Source of the DNA: Elysia chlorotica
Lineage: Eukaryota > Mollusca > Gastropoda > Plakobranchidae
NCBI GenBank assembly: GCA_003991915.1
Contig: RQTK01000029.1
Coordinates: 28,943 to 92,942, forward strand
Length of the DNA stretch: 64,000 bases
Reading direction: 5' to 3'
Positions 11,516 to 22,844 of the stretch are shown in pieces (the stretch's first letter is position 1; each line of letters begins with the position of its first letter). The translations under genes were made by a program, and so were the position numbers. Below the pieces are notes generated by a model. That model worked only from the letters and a program-made list of their open reading frames with translations. It was not told the origin of the DNA and did not search any database.

Positions 11516-13845
11516 AAGTAATTTTTTTAAAATTTGATAATGATACTGTTTGCCATTATTTTGCCCATGAAGCCAACTTTGCAGCCAACTTTTAGATTGA
11601 TAGTCATACATGCACAACTATAAACATTCAAGGGAGATAGACAAACAGCAGTCGGCTTGGCACTGACACAGGCAACAGCATGCGGAGGCAGAAAATGGGA
11701 AGGGCAATTTTTACATTTTTGGGATTGAGGAATTCTGGAGAGAACCTAGACTCAAGGCTAGGTAGCTTCCATTTGGAGGCTCCCTAGAAACTTCCTTATA
11801 TTAAAATGTAATTTGAAGCAACAATACATATTTTAAGGAAAGCCAGAATGAGAATACGATTCTGAAAAAGCCACGTTAAAGCTCCAATAAAGAGATTAAT
11901 CTTCACAATCACATCAATTCCCTCATTTTAACTTTACAGTCTCTCTTTAATATAAACTTGGGCTAAAAATAAACTTTTAGGTCGTACATAAGAGGTTTAT
12001 ATTACTAATATTATTAGTGGATTTTCCATTGTACTTAAAACCATCTCACCTTTTCCAGTAAGAAGACACTGACCATACTTGTAGCAGCTCTTTGGATAGT
12101 TTTTGCTATCACAATTTTCCTTAAACAAAGGCCCTGCAGCATCAACATTTTTTCGGACATTCTCTCTGAATTCAGCTAATCGATGGCATCCTGTTTTAAT
12201 GTGGAGAAAGTAATTTTTATTAATGATATATCTAAGTGTATTGCACAAGAAAATGTTTCATAATTATTTCAATGTTTTGTCACGTAGAGTCTAAGAGTTG
12301 TTTCATTGCAAAAAAAAAAAATTATGTACGGCTGATGGGCCTTAGAACACGCTACATGCTTCAAGCTTCACACTACACGTTTAATGGAGAAAAGTGGAAA
12401 CTCTTTGGCTCTCTTACGCTGGGCCACACACGCCAGTAGAAAAAAATGGATACGTTCACTTTTTTGCTTCATGTCTAGTTCTAGACCCGGCGAACATTTG
12501 ATTGAAATGGTAAGGGCAAGGCCCCTTCTATGGGTTCCTTGTGTGCCCGACTACAGGAGTCAAGACCAGAGAACCCAAGTTTGGGATGAGTTAAAAGAGC
12601 TTTTGACTTTACCCAAAGGTAGACTTGGTTCATTCATTATCATATGTCGCTAGATAGAAACATAGAGATTGATCGTTCGATAGATAGATAGATAGACAGA
12701 GAAGAGCCAAGAACGCCATCATGCCACCGGTTGAAAGTCTGGATGATGATCGATTCCAGGACTTTCAGCTACAAACATTGCTGCTATTTAAAAAACTTTG
12801 CGCTAAAAAAAAATCATCAATAACATTTCTACATCGTATAATTCCTTTACTCTAAATACATCACCCCTCAGCAGTCCAATGTCAGCACCATCACCATCCC
12901 AATCCTACTACATGTACTATCCTACTAGTAGTACAACTCTCAATCCTTTTTAAAACCTGCCACAAAGTCAGATGTCTGGGTAAGCCCAACAGTCCCACTT
13001 ACATTCCTGGCAGAGCTCCTTTCAGCCAAAAGAATGTTCTCAGATTTCCATGGGATCCCAAAGTTCGGGAGACTGTTTACAGTTTGGCAACAGCGCTTCT
13101 GGATCCAGGAATTCTTATATTCAGTGAAATCCACTATGAACGTGCAGCCTAATTCATGTTATTTTTCATTAAAATTTGTTCATAAAGTATTTGCATATCG
13201 CCGTTTGAAGTTTGTATTTTTTGTTTGGTATTTTCTTCTGCTGTGTATGTAAGCACTGTACGACATCCTCGTATAACTGAAAGAGATTTCTTTCTCAGGA
13301 TTCTCAAGAAGATGAAGGAATGTACGCTGGAGCTTTCCCCGTGATTCTCTAAGAGAGAAATTTTCTCGGCACCACATTTCGCGTTGTCTCTTCCGTTTTC
13401 GTCTCCGTAACAAAAGCAAAATCAGAACATCTTCGCACAAAATAAATCAGATATTTAAAGAACCATTAGATAAAATGCAGCCCATAAATATTAAGATTAT
13501 AAAGTTTTTATATGGGTTGTAGGAATAAAACTACAAGAGTAGTATATAGTATTAGAGCTAAGCATCACTAAGAAAGGCTAAACAAAATAAATAAAAAACA
13601 GGACCATGGTCTTCTTTATGCTTTAAAGTTAAAATGATTGAGGATCTAAGTACAATTTTTTAAATAGGAACTTAGGTTTAGTGAAAATAATGAACCAGAG
13701 TTCATGAATGTAATATTTGTAATTTGTTGTAACTCTCACCATCGGGTTCTTTCTGGTCGAAACATTGAAATTGATATTCGATCTCAACATCCCTCAGGTA
13801 CTCTTTCGTTTGTTTTTCATCTGTCAGATCGTAACTACGTGCCAT
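10089..13845 (-). CDS. COA7: Cytochrome c oxidase assembly factor 7 (Sel1-like repeat protein)
   Basis: Sel1-repeat protein of the mitochondrial intermembrane space, needed for complex IV (cytochrome c oxidase) assembly. Three coding exons on the minus strand: 13740-13845 (ATG), 12050-12190 and 10089-10528 (TGA), both introns in phase 1. They give 228 residues, close to the roughly 231 of the human protein. The start MARSYDLTDEKQTKEYLRD and the FDQKEPDG exon junction match the family N-terminus. Sel1-like helical repeats follow, with the family's regularly spaced cysteines (SCDLGLAGGCFNAA, ACNLKDGEACYRLSAFYLMG, GCELGNMFACNNLSLMYRHG). No classical presequence is seen, as expected for a disulfide-relay import substrate. 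The nearest upstream promoter-like site is an NRF1/ETS pair near 14810. Intron 1 holds an antisense MADF fragment. Confidence 0.93.
11472..11517. repeat. (TC)n microsatellite
   Basis: About 45 bases of TC dinucleotides with one interruption, in the second COA7 intron (10529-12049). The rest of this intron is AT-rich with no other feature seen. Confidence 0.9.
12470..12930 (+). pseudogene. MADF-domain (possibly MADF-BESS) gene fragment, broken
   Basis: On the strand opposite COA7, inside its first intron. From an ATG at about 12470 the frame reads through HLIEMVRARPLLW and PDYRSQDQRTQVWDELKELL, which fits the MADF (Myb/SANT-like, Adf-1 type) DNA-binding signature: an ([IL]..VR.RP.LW) helix followed by PDY+...++...W.E+...L. 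The block ends at LTLPK followed by GTAGAC, a possible splice donor at 12618. Near 12725-12800 a second open stretch (VESLDDDRFQDFQLQTLL) could be the remains of a C-terminal BESS-like motif, before stops. MADF-BESS proteins are transcription factors or partners of Harbinger-type transposases. The short length and lack of continuation suggest a decayed copy or isolated exon rather than a working gene. Confidence 0.55.
12676..12700. repeat. Short (GATA)n tract
   Basis: Six or so GATA units (TAGATAGATAGATAGACAGA) between the two MADF-like pieces. Confidence 0.85.
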
Positions 13846-14807
13846 GTGTATGGGTGGGAGTTTGATAACAGTCTGCCTTCATAAAAATCACAGAGACTCT
13901 TGGGATTAAAAAGAAAAATAAATTAAAGTATTCAATAATACCATCAAAAACTTAACCTTGCAACAGAGCGTTACATATTATTCTCATGGTTATTGACCAA
14001 GGCTTTGACAACCAAAACAATGTTTACTTTCACTTTCTGTTTCTCTTTCAATCGTTTCAAAATAATTTCCCCATAATATTTTGCTTTTTTTTTTGTTTGG
14101 ATAGCTTGGCGAACCAGCCTTTTATCCGATATAGCAACAACACTTCAAAAAGTGTCAAATCCGACTCGTTGAAAGAGACCAGGGCGACGTAAAAGTCACA
14201 AAAAGTAATTTATAACTACAATGAAATGACGAAAGCTCTTTAACTGAGGTTGAGTTTGCGCCCCATCCTAATTGTTACTTGGGAATCCATTCAAAGTGGT
14301 AGAGCTTTGGTCACTCGATACAGGCTATAAGCTTATAGGAAAGTCCGCTGGTGAAAACCTACAAGCGAGTAAATTTGTCGGATTTCGCCATGCCTTGCGA
14401 ACCTAGAAGTAAAGGTGAGGGTTTAGATAGCGAGAGGGAAGGAGAGAGGGAGACAGAAAGAGACAGAGAGCTGGTGAGAGAAATACATGTAGAGCGGGTG
14501 AGAGAGATAAATAAAGGGTGAGCGAGGGAGAGGGGTGTAGGCCTATATTATTTTGTAGCAGCAATTTTTACAAGTACAACAATGTAGTTTTTGTGTTACT
14601 TGTAACTCTCATCACTAGCAGCTTTGCTTATAAGAAGTTTTAAATTGTTATAATATCGTTAACAATAACGGTGGCATAACATAAAATAAGCGGAGGTATA
14701 CATTTACCATGTAGCAAAATTGTATTATTACAAGCCAGTTGAGTTATCCATCTTGTGGTAGATGTACTGTTTTCGTGTGAATAAACTCTTGTATTATTGT
14801 TTGTGTG

Positions 14808-14822
14808 GCGCATGCGCGGAAG
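14808..14822. promoter_or_regulatory. NRF1-like palindrome overlapping an ETS site
   Basis: GCGCATGCGC (14808-14817) is the core palindrome bound by NRF1/Ewg, and it runs directly into CGGAAGT (14816-14822), an ETS core. This pairing is common in CpG-type housekeeping promoters. It lies 1.0 kb upstream of the COA7 ATG (minus) and 2.8 kb upstream of the 17603 ATG (plus). Either gene, or both, could use it through an untranslated first exon. Confidence 0.5.
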
Positions 14823-16296
14823 TACTCTAGATGTTGACAGCGAAAGATGGACCCAGTGGAAAACACTAACAAGTGAACTGGCAACATAATTCTGACGTTT
14901 CAATGACGAATCCGACTTCATGCAAGCATAACATTTCCTTCTGACTTGGGATATATATAATTTTACCCCATTTCCCTAAATGCTCGACTGTTTTAAGGTA
15001 ATCTACACCTGATATCCCGTCCTGGTTCTCGGAACTCTTCTAGATCCAGATTAGACACCATCTTCAAAATTTGCCATAATAATGTTGATCTATTCTAGAA
15101 ATCTAGATCTAGATTAGATTTTAGTCTTAGTTCCTACGTTTCTAACCCCGAGATCTTGTACCTGTGTTGGCATCTCATAAACGAACTATTTAGATCAAAT
15201 TTATATATCTATACGCTGGGTAGAAGAATCAATTTGAAAACGGGTTTGGTTGAGGAAGGCAAGTGGCAAGAAATGTAGGCACAGTAATCTGACACGGGAG
15301 TGTAAGATTCATAAAACCATTCGACTCTTAGAAATCAGGAAATTTATATTTAAATCTTGATCTATCTATGTACAAATCATAGTTCTAGATCAACTTGTTC
15401 AGTCTCACCCCGGGGGTGAAAATAACCAAGTATGGTGAAAACCCTTCCAAAAGTTTATACTCACCCACCTCTGCAAGGATTTTAAAAACCTTTTGAAATT
15501 ATTTCCTTGATTAGGCATTTATAGTGATAGTCCACTAACTTCGCCACTCAATATCTTCTTTATAAAATCTAAAAGTTCCCATTCTTATGCAGTTGGATAT
15601 TTTTATCTGGACCTATATAGGGTGTTTGACTCTAGTCTACTGCCAAACATTTTAAAATCAAAATAAAGGAGAGAAATTTAATAACAGCAACTACAATATC
15701 TATATCAACAGCAGCAACAAGAACAACAATACGTCTGTTCTGAGTTTTTAAGTTTTTAAAAACAATGAGTCCGCTTGGTCTAGAATTATATTTTGTTTGG
15801 AAATGCAGGAGTGGTCTATGCTCTTGGTTGCATTATTTTATGGGTTTAAATGTCACATAAGTCTCTGGTGTACATCTATACTTTTAATCCACAGTCAAAA
15901 AAAGCTCAAAGCATAAAAAAATTTAATCTTCATTCATAAGATCTATATACTCCTCTCTAAACCTCATTTATCTCTAGATAAGGTTTGGATTTAGATCTAC
16001 ATCTCTACTCCCCCAATATCTCTATCTAACTTCAGCCGTTTTAGGCGTTTATCCAAGTGATTATATATGTTGGCCTTTAATAAATGAAAGCTCCGAAAAT
16101 GATTGGGCTTTGTATTTTAAAACCTTTGATTATTGATTTGTAGATCTATGCATCGGCACTGAATCGTCTTATATCATTCAAAGAAAACATGGTTTTTACC
16201 ATTAGACTACTATGCAGTGCCAAATAGTCATCTGCTGTGTCCATTTTGGGGCACTGCCCAATTACAGAACCTGTAGACCAACTATACTACCCAAAT

Positions 16297-16905
16297 AAAC
16301 TCAGTCTCTGGTGTAAAACTAAAAGTGAGCCAATTAAAAGTCCACATTTACCACAAGAGAACAAAATGAAGTTCAGCACACAATGTGGTCAGCACCTGTT
16401 TCACATGATCAGTGTACAGTGGAAACTTCATTATAAATTTGAATCCAAACTTTGAATTAAGAGAACTCGAATTAGAGAGGGGGCTTATCGGAAGTGTTAA
16501 AAAATTAGTAGACCTAAAAAAAAAGCTGCATTTGTGGTAGTTTTCTATGTTTTCTTTCTATTGATAACAAATTTCTCTCATTTCTTTTACAAGAATGTCT
16601 TGGGCAGCAATGATTTGTATTCTTCTTGACATAGTACTTTGTATTGACCATTCAATTGATAAAAAGAAAAGAAGTTCTCTTTGCAAAATTTGGTATAAAT
16701 GAGAAATTCGAATTATCAATAATATCAGACTTTGTTTTGTGAGGTTTCCACTTATGAGGTATGTGTGTCTGTCTGTCTGTCCTTGTATCTCAGTGGGGCA
16801 GCCTTTGACACTAAGACAAGTCAAAACTTGGCTTTCAACACCGTCTTCCCCATCATGAATGGTCCATTTATCTATATAAACAGTACTGCTACTAAACACC
16901 ACTCA
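16297..16905 (+). repeat. Dispersed repeat R1, copy 2 (interrupted)
   Basis: Homologous to 6284-6540 on both sides of an insertion: the left part is 16297-16414, the right part about 16755-16905. The interrupting segment 16417-16752 is listed separately. Confidence 0.6.
16417..16752. mobile_element. Tc1/mariner-type MITE nested in repeat R1
   Basis: A 336-bp segment whose ends are inverted (left CAGTGGAAACTTC, right GAGGTTTCCACT) and which is flanked by TA on both sides (16415-16416 and 16753-16754), the Tc1/mariner target-site duplication. It has no coding capacity. The paralogous copy at 6284-6540 lacks it and serves as an empty-site reference. A related right end occurs near 55465-55485. 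Confidence 0.7.
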
Positions 16906-17602
16906 GCACAACAGCAGACAATTCACACTAGTGCGCCTCCATTGAGTTAATATGACTTTTGATGCAAGCTTTGTCACAAAAAGCATCATTTTTAAAAGAA
17001 AAGAAAAAGTATGTGAGGTCTCAAATCCTCATTAATTAAAAATGTTTTCCAGAATTTAGCTTGCAAAAGTGCAATTAAATATATACTGTGAAAGACTGTA
17101 AGCTAGATCAAAATTGTTTCTAGTCTAATAATAATATTCTCTACTCTTTAGATTCAGCTTTCTGTTTCTACTCAACATGAACAAGGGTCTAGACTTAAAT
17201 ATTGAATTATTAAGTGGAATGAGGAAGAAATGTCTGAATCTACGTCAAAATATCAAATTATAAAGTTTGACCAGGGAAGGGGTAGAGAGGTCTTGGAAGA
17301 TAGAAAGAGATTTGTGTTGGTTTTTTTTAAATCTAAATCTTAACAGGAGAGGGAAGGAGAGAGTTTTCAAGAACAATACACTTGAGTGAGACAATAATCA
17401 CAGTCACTTAAAGTTGAACCAATCATTATTTTTTAAAGTAATTAAACGCTGTTACTACGACTAGCACTCCAAGTACTCATTGCATTACAAGTATTATCTT
17501 TACAACAATGGTATTGCTTCACTGTGATGAGTTTAGTGATTTTAACTCTTAATATTTTTTTTTATTCCATAGGGTGAACATATAAAGTGAGACACCTGAA
17601 AA

Positions 17603-19864
17603 ATGTCTGGAGATTACGAAGAAGCATTTGAGAAATGGTTGGGGAACTCCAGTGGTGAAAAGATTTCTTCTGTTGCACGCGCAAGGCAACTTGAGTCAAC
17701 TTCTCATGACAGGTTACATCCCCCAAACTCTGCTCCTTTTCTAGTAGATGATGACGAGGAGCAGGAAACAGGAGAGTATTTCAAAAACCTCTGTACAGGT
17801 CCCCCTGTGCTTGAACCAGTCACACATCACCCTCCTGATCGAAACTTGTTTGACGCAGTAGAAAAAGACACAGTGAAGCACCCAGAATTCACTGCTAAAC
17901 AATCTAGTGCCTCAGATAAAAGTTTCAAAGTTTTAGAAAAACCTTTCAAAACATACAGTGCCTATGGAAATACGCATAAATCACCCCCTAAAAAGAAAGT
18001 TCTTCAACATGAAAGCCAAATGGGATTGAAGTCAAGCGGTGGCAATATTTTTGACAAGTTATTCAGCCCTGCATCAGGATTATACATTGAAGACAGCCCT
18101 CCACCTTTGATCCCAAGTCCTAAAGCCATGGCTGAAGAGCAACAGCTGTTGCCCCAAGGTGAAACTGGAGGAAAATATGCCATGAAAAGCCCAGATTTTT
18201 GTGCTATGGAAGCTGATTCAACATCAGAGTTGCAGTCTAGCAGTAAAGATCAAGATTGCTCTGATAAGAAAGGAAATGGTGAATTATCTTTAGAGTGCGA
18301 CAGCACCTGTATGTTAGGTGGATCGCCCTTCATTGTTTCTCCTGCATCTAATTCAACATGTGGAGATATGGAGGAGGCCAGAGATTCTAGTGACCGTGTC
18401 AAACTGAACAGAACGGTAGAGATTCAATGTAATGCAGACAGCCTTGATGAAAAACCTTGTGTTATTGAAAAGTCAATTTCAGAAATGTGCAACATAGAGG
18501 GCATGCCTGATGATATAAAAAATTCACCATCCACCGAAGTGAACAAAACCAGCAAACCTTGTCTTGAAGACAAGAGTGTTGGGGTAGATTTTACCAACAG
18601 CAACACACCCATTGGCTTCTCTAATGAGCCACCTGCTTTATCAAATAATTGTCTCTATTCAAAGCAACAGCAAAGTAGGAGAAAGCGCCATACTCTAGAC
18701 AGCGTAGAAACATTTTCCAAGTCTAGGAAAATAAATGATGATAGTGATTCAATTTTAACTGGTCCCCCTCCTCTCCTTCATATGGAAAAAGCTGATAATA
18801 GCTTAAGTCCTTCCCAAGGCAAGTCTAAAGGAAAGAAATCTAAGTCATCATGTACCAGTAAAAACAAGGTTTCATCAGATTTGAACAGATCAAGCTACAA
18901 GCGATCATACTCTGCACCTGTCCCTAGCTTGAATCTTGATGCAAAGCAGTATGCACATGCCTTATGGCAGCTCTCTCAGCTGCAAACTCGAATGCACACA
19001 CTCCTGTCCAAGTTATGGCCAACATTGCAGTTGGATATGACCCCTGAATCTCCACTGTTCAGTAGTTTGATAACAGATTTAGTCACAATGCTTGAAACAC
19101 CAGACATTAAAATTGAGGATGAACAAATGGAACCTTCCCCCATGGACATAATTCCTACAACCCCACATGCAGTCACCAACTCCTCGCTAGGCCTCCCCAA
19201 TCCATTGACTCAGTCTAGTCTAGTTTTTTCTTCAATTGAAGAGAAGCGTTTAGCGCAAGAGCCAGCAATCAATCGCAATATGCCCTCACCCAACATCCAT
19301 ACTGCAGCTGTACATAGTGATCAACACACAGAGAACAATGACAAACATAGTTCAAGCCCTGGGGCAGTATTCTGCAGCCCAAACAACCAAATCACCCCTC
19401 ACTCTAACCCAACAGAACAATCTCGACCTTTAGGTGTAGCCTATAACACTGACAGTCTTTTTATTCAGTCAGAAACCTCATTGCAGGAACAGCATCCAGT
19501 CAACACATCCCATCGTCAGCAAAGCCTGCCACCCCACCTACCTGGAAACACTGCCCAAAGTTCATCACGGTTTTTATCACCCTGTGACACTGAGTGCCCC
19601 CTCTCTGGGTTGTCTAAGCTGTCCCTGGCAGACGGCAGGGAGCTGTGCTCTAGACCAGTGAGTATTGTGCTGCCTCGCGACCCGGACCCACTTCTGGCTG
19701 ACTTCAGCAGCCTGTCCTGTAAAGTTCTGCAGCTACTTCTGCCAAACGTGGCGGTCAGCCTGACAAATGAGCTTTCCCACTCGCCTAAAGCTCTCATTGC
19801 ATTCATTGACAATGTACTCGCAGTTAATGAAAAGGCTAGTAAACCCCATAGAAAAAAGGTTTAA
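17603..19864 (+). CDS. Unrecognised 753-residue, serine/proline-rich, probably nuclear protein
   Basis: A single uninterrupted coding exon. A splice acceptor (TTCCATAG) at about 17572 is followed by a short leader and ATG, so at least one untranslated exon lies upstream. I do not recognise the family. Most of the chain is low-complexity, rich in S, P, N and Q, and looks disordered. Ordered-looking parts are the N-terminus (DYEEAFEKWLGNSS), an amphipathic helix at about 441-475 (KQYAHALWQLSQLQTRMHTLL) and the C-terminus at about 686-745 (LADFSSLSCKVLQLLLPNVA). Basic clusters near residues 131, 358, 405 and at the end (KPHRKKV) could be nuclear import signals, and IKIEDE near 501 fits a SUMO-acceptor consensus. 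A TGPP motif occurs twice. AATAAA lies at 20574. Its length, codon pattern and absence of stops argue that it is real; function unknown. Confidence 0.8.
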   Translation: MSGDYEEAFEKWLGNSSGEKISSVARARQLESTSHDRLHPPNSAPFLVDDDEEQETGEYFKNLCTGPPVLEPVTHHPPDRNLFDAVEKDTVKHPEFTAKQSSASDKSFKVLEKPFKTYSAYGNTHKSPPKKKVLQHESQMGLKSSGGNIFDKLFSPASGLYIEDSPPPLIPSPKAMAEEQQLLPQGETGGKYAMKSPDFCAMEADSTSELQSSSKDQDCSDKKGNGELSLECDSTCMLGGSPFIVSPASNSTCGDMEEARDSSDRVKLNRTVEIQCNADSLDEKPCVIEKSISEMCNIEGMPDDIKNSPSTEVNKTSKPCLEDKSVGVDFTNSNTPIGFSNEPPALSNNCLYSKQQQSRRKRHTLDSVETFSKSRKINDDSDSILTGPPPLLHMEKADNSLSPSQGKSKGKKSKSSCTSKNKVSSDLNRSSYKRSYSAPVPSLNLDAKQYAHALWQLSQLQTRMHTLLSKLWPTLQLDMTPESPLFSSLITDLVTMLETPDIKIEDEQMEPSPMDIIPTTPHAVTNSSLGLPNPLTQSSLVFSSIEEKRLAQEPAINRNMPSPNIHTAAVHSDQHTENNDKHSSSPGAVFCSPNNQITPHSNPTEQSRPLGVAYNTDSLFIQSETSLQEQHPVNTSHRQQSLPPHLPGNTAQSSSRFLSPCDTECPLSGLSKLSLADGRELCSRPVSIVLPRDPDPLLADFSSLSCKVLQLLLPNVAVSLTNELSHSPKALIAFIDNVLAVNEKASKPHRKKV

Positions 19865-20573
19865 AGTGCATTTAAATAGAGTGAGGACTAAGTGTAATAT
19901 CAGCACTCTTTTTCATATTTGCCTACTTAAAATAATAGAGAAAGCATTTTTTTCTTCTCTGTTGTAAGATGATTTTTATTGATATCTCATTTAGTTCATC
20001 ATCTGTGTTCCATTGCTAGTTTTGGAACATTACTGATCGAAACTAACGGTTAGTTTTAAAGTTTAATTTCTGAGGACTCAACAGTGAAAAATAAATATTA
20101 TTTTGTCAAACTATAATTCAATTGTTTTCTTATTAAAAATAAAAGTATATCAAATATAGACAAAGTGAAGAAGACAAACACCCATTATATTTGTGATCTA
20201 TTTCTGAATCATGATTTCAAGTTGTGTTCGCACATTCTTAATTTCTAAATTGTATTTTCTGAGCGTTAACTATATTCTTCTCTATCCCTATTTGCCCAGG
20301 TTAGTGCAGTGCCAAAATGTTTGTCGAATAGGAATAATTTTTGGAGCTTGCAACTTCATGAAAGAATTGATATTTTTATGAATGTATGACAATGTGTTTT
20401 CTGCCTTGGACGAAATAAAAAATTTTCATATTATTTTTTATTAATGTTAAAAACAAAAACCGTAAACATGGTGCCTCTATATTAATTTCAAACATGGTAG
20501 TTTTTTATATTGTATTGATACCCTCAGAATGTGCATAGTCCATATTTGTGTACATTGCAAAAGTGCTCTGCTC

Positions 20574-20579
20574 AATAAA
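20574..20579 (+). promoter_or_regulatory. Candidate polyadenylation signal of the 753-aa gene
   Basis: AATAAA, repeated at once by a second overlapping AATAAAAAT, about 710 bases after the stop codon. Weaker alternatives lie nearer the stop. Confidence 0.4.
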
Positions 20580-22413
20580 AATAAAAATTATTATGACGAT
20601 ACCGGTTTGTTTAGAAATTTCAGTGCTCATGGAATTTTCTGTTATGACAATGTCATAAAATGTTCCTGGAAGTTAACACTTAATGGTGCACACCCATAGC
20701 AACTGTCTTTTTTAAATTTTATTCTCATTGTTCATATTTTTTAAAATTCTGTCTTTTATAACCGTCTTTTTTTTAAAATACCACATGCTGTTTGAATTTG
20801 TAAATTAATTGAATATAGAAGCAGGTGCAGTTAAAGATTTATAGTGCATCATTGGTGTAAGTCCTCACTGCATATTTCACTGGATTTGTTTGGTCTGATT
20901 TTCAGTCCTAGAAGATATGATCTAAGGATAAATTTATTTAAAAATAAAGTTTGTCTGAAGTCTGACCAATGTGTCATAGTTTTGGTCACTTAGTCCTACA
21001 TCTAAAAGTATTATAAAAATTGAGCTTTGTTCTTTCTGAATATTTATTTCTCTTTAAAAGGAAATACTTGAATGAGGAAATTAAAGACATGATATTCTAA
21101 ACTGTTACTATGAAACATAATGTCATTAATCTAAGATTGTCATTCGCATAAAATTGAACTGTGTCATGAACATTCTTATAGCAGATTAGGATTATCCACA
21201 CGTCTTCATAGTTTTTAATTTTTTTTTAGACTTTGCCTTGGTGGAAATGTTTCTGGTTGGAGATATGAGACAAAAACAAATTAGAGACCTGCACTAATGT
21301 CACTGTCAATTATTTTGATTGCCCCTTGCTTTGAAATTCTTTAAACATTGAAAAGTTGTGATCTGTACAATACATGTATTAAAAATGGAAATGAGCATCT
21401 GATTTTTTCAGAGAAATTTTCGTACTGAATCATGGAAAAGGTATTTCCAATTGCAGCAAATGCTTTAATATCAATTGATATGTCACAATTGTTCCAATAT
21501 TATGATAGTTATCTCCTCATAACAATTAAACCGCTGGTTTCCATTGGAGTAATATTTAAGTTTTTGCATTGTGCATAATAAGTTGTGACTGTTGTCGATG
21601 CAAGTTTGTACACATAACCTAATTCTGGCAGAATAGTCTTTTACATGTGTATTGATTACTACTCTCAAACAAACTATAGATTCATGTACATCTTATGAAT
21701 TGTGCAGGTTTTCAATCATGAAAGTGTATAAAATTGCCATGTTTGGTGCAGAGCAGACCAGCAACATGATTTATGTGTGTGTCCACATTTTAAAAACATG
21801 TCAAATTAAAATATATTATTTTATATCGTCTTGTCCTTTTAAAGAGTGTTACCCACTGGAAATTTTGATCCAGAAGTCTTGAACATGCCAGATGATGTGT
21901 TTAATCAACATATATTTTAATAAATGCAGTGGTGTTCAGCCTTGCTGCTCTTGATACATTGTCTAATTTCAAGATAATCACAGAGGCAGCACTTCTGGGC
22001 AAAGCAATAGAATGTACTTACCTTTGTATTTTTATATTTCATGAAATATTTGAATATTCATGCTTTGAATTTTGGTGAAAGGTTAGCCTATAGTGTTACA
22101 TATTGTTGATCCCTAATTAATTTAAATTCAGGTCTAAGTAAAGTAGCGTGAGATATGTACGTATTGATGTATCAGATAAATACTTTTTCAAACAGAGATC
22201 TGTTTATTGATGATAATTTAAAGAAAATCTAAGAATGACTTTTCTGTATAGTGTCTGAGGGAAGAGTACTAAAAGCTATTGTTTTTTTTTGGTTTTGTTT
22301 TCTTGTGCAAAACAAAGTAAGGTCACCGCTGATATATAGTTAAAGAAGTTTAATGCTCAATCTATTTTTTTCTTCATTTAAATGATTTGTTAACCTTTTC
22401 ACCACCAGAGAAC

Positions 22414-22836
22414 GTGTGAGGCAGCAAGGGTGAACGAGGCCTAAGTCGCAGCTATAAGTTTTGAGCTAGATCATAGAAAACATTAAACCTTTCCCATACC
22501 CGGCACGCATGTTGCTCTTGTGCTTGCACCTCTTGGTATTGATTTGCACAGTTTCCACTTTGCAATTAAAAAAATTATTGCCCTTTGTAACCTTGTCAAA
22601 GTTGTTTAAAATAGTGCGCATGTGAGAAATGGGCCTAAAAATTATTGGACGTGAAAAGGTTAAAAAAAAACTTCTACATGATCTTTTTTTTTTTTTACAA
22701 ATAAAAATATCTCTGGTTCTAGAAGTTATTATGTTAAAATTTTCCAATAATTAAAGTGCATTAATTTGATGTATAAATAACTCAAAATATTCCCAATTCT
22801 GACTTGTGTACGTGTTCGCCCTGGTTGCTTCACACT
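22414..22836. mobile_element. Diverged MITE, same family as 60512-60773, with internal insertion
   Basis: Left end GTGTGAGGCAGCAAGGGTGA and right end GTTCGCCCTGGTTGCTTCAC are imperfect inverted repeats. Internal words shared with the 60.5-kb copy are AGTTTTGAG near the left end, AAATATCTCTGGTTCTAGAA, and CTGACTTGTG beside the right end. It is about 160 bp longer than the 60.5-kb copy; the extra sequence (about 22475-22665) ends in GTGAAAAGGTTAA, the complement of TTAACCTTTTCAC found just outside the left end at 22390. Confidence 0.6.
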
Positions 22837-22844
22837 TAGGAAGA

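Larger units (their letters stand above)
13846..17602. other. Divergent intergenic region COA7 / 753-aa gene
   Basis: No coding exon is visible. It contains a purine-rich GAGA stretch (14440-14540), an NRF1/ETS promoter-like pair (14808-14822), a CTAGATC-rich patch (15040-15125), a dispersed repeat with a nested MITE (16297-16905), and probably 5' untranslated exons of both flanking genes. Confidence 0.6.

Noticed and set aside
12940-13440. Frames around 13.0-13.4 kb in COA7 intron 1
   Set aside because: One frame near 12980-13150 looks mildly protein-like, but it has no start, no family resemblance and a stop; not enough to call.
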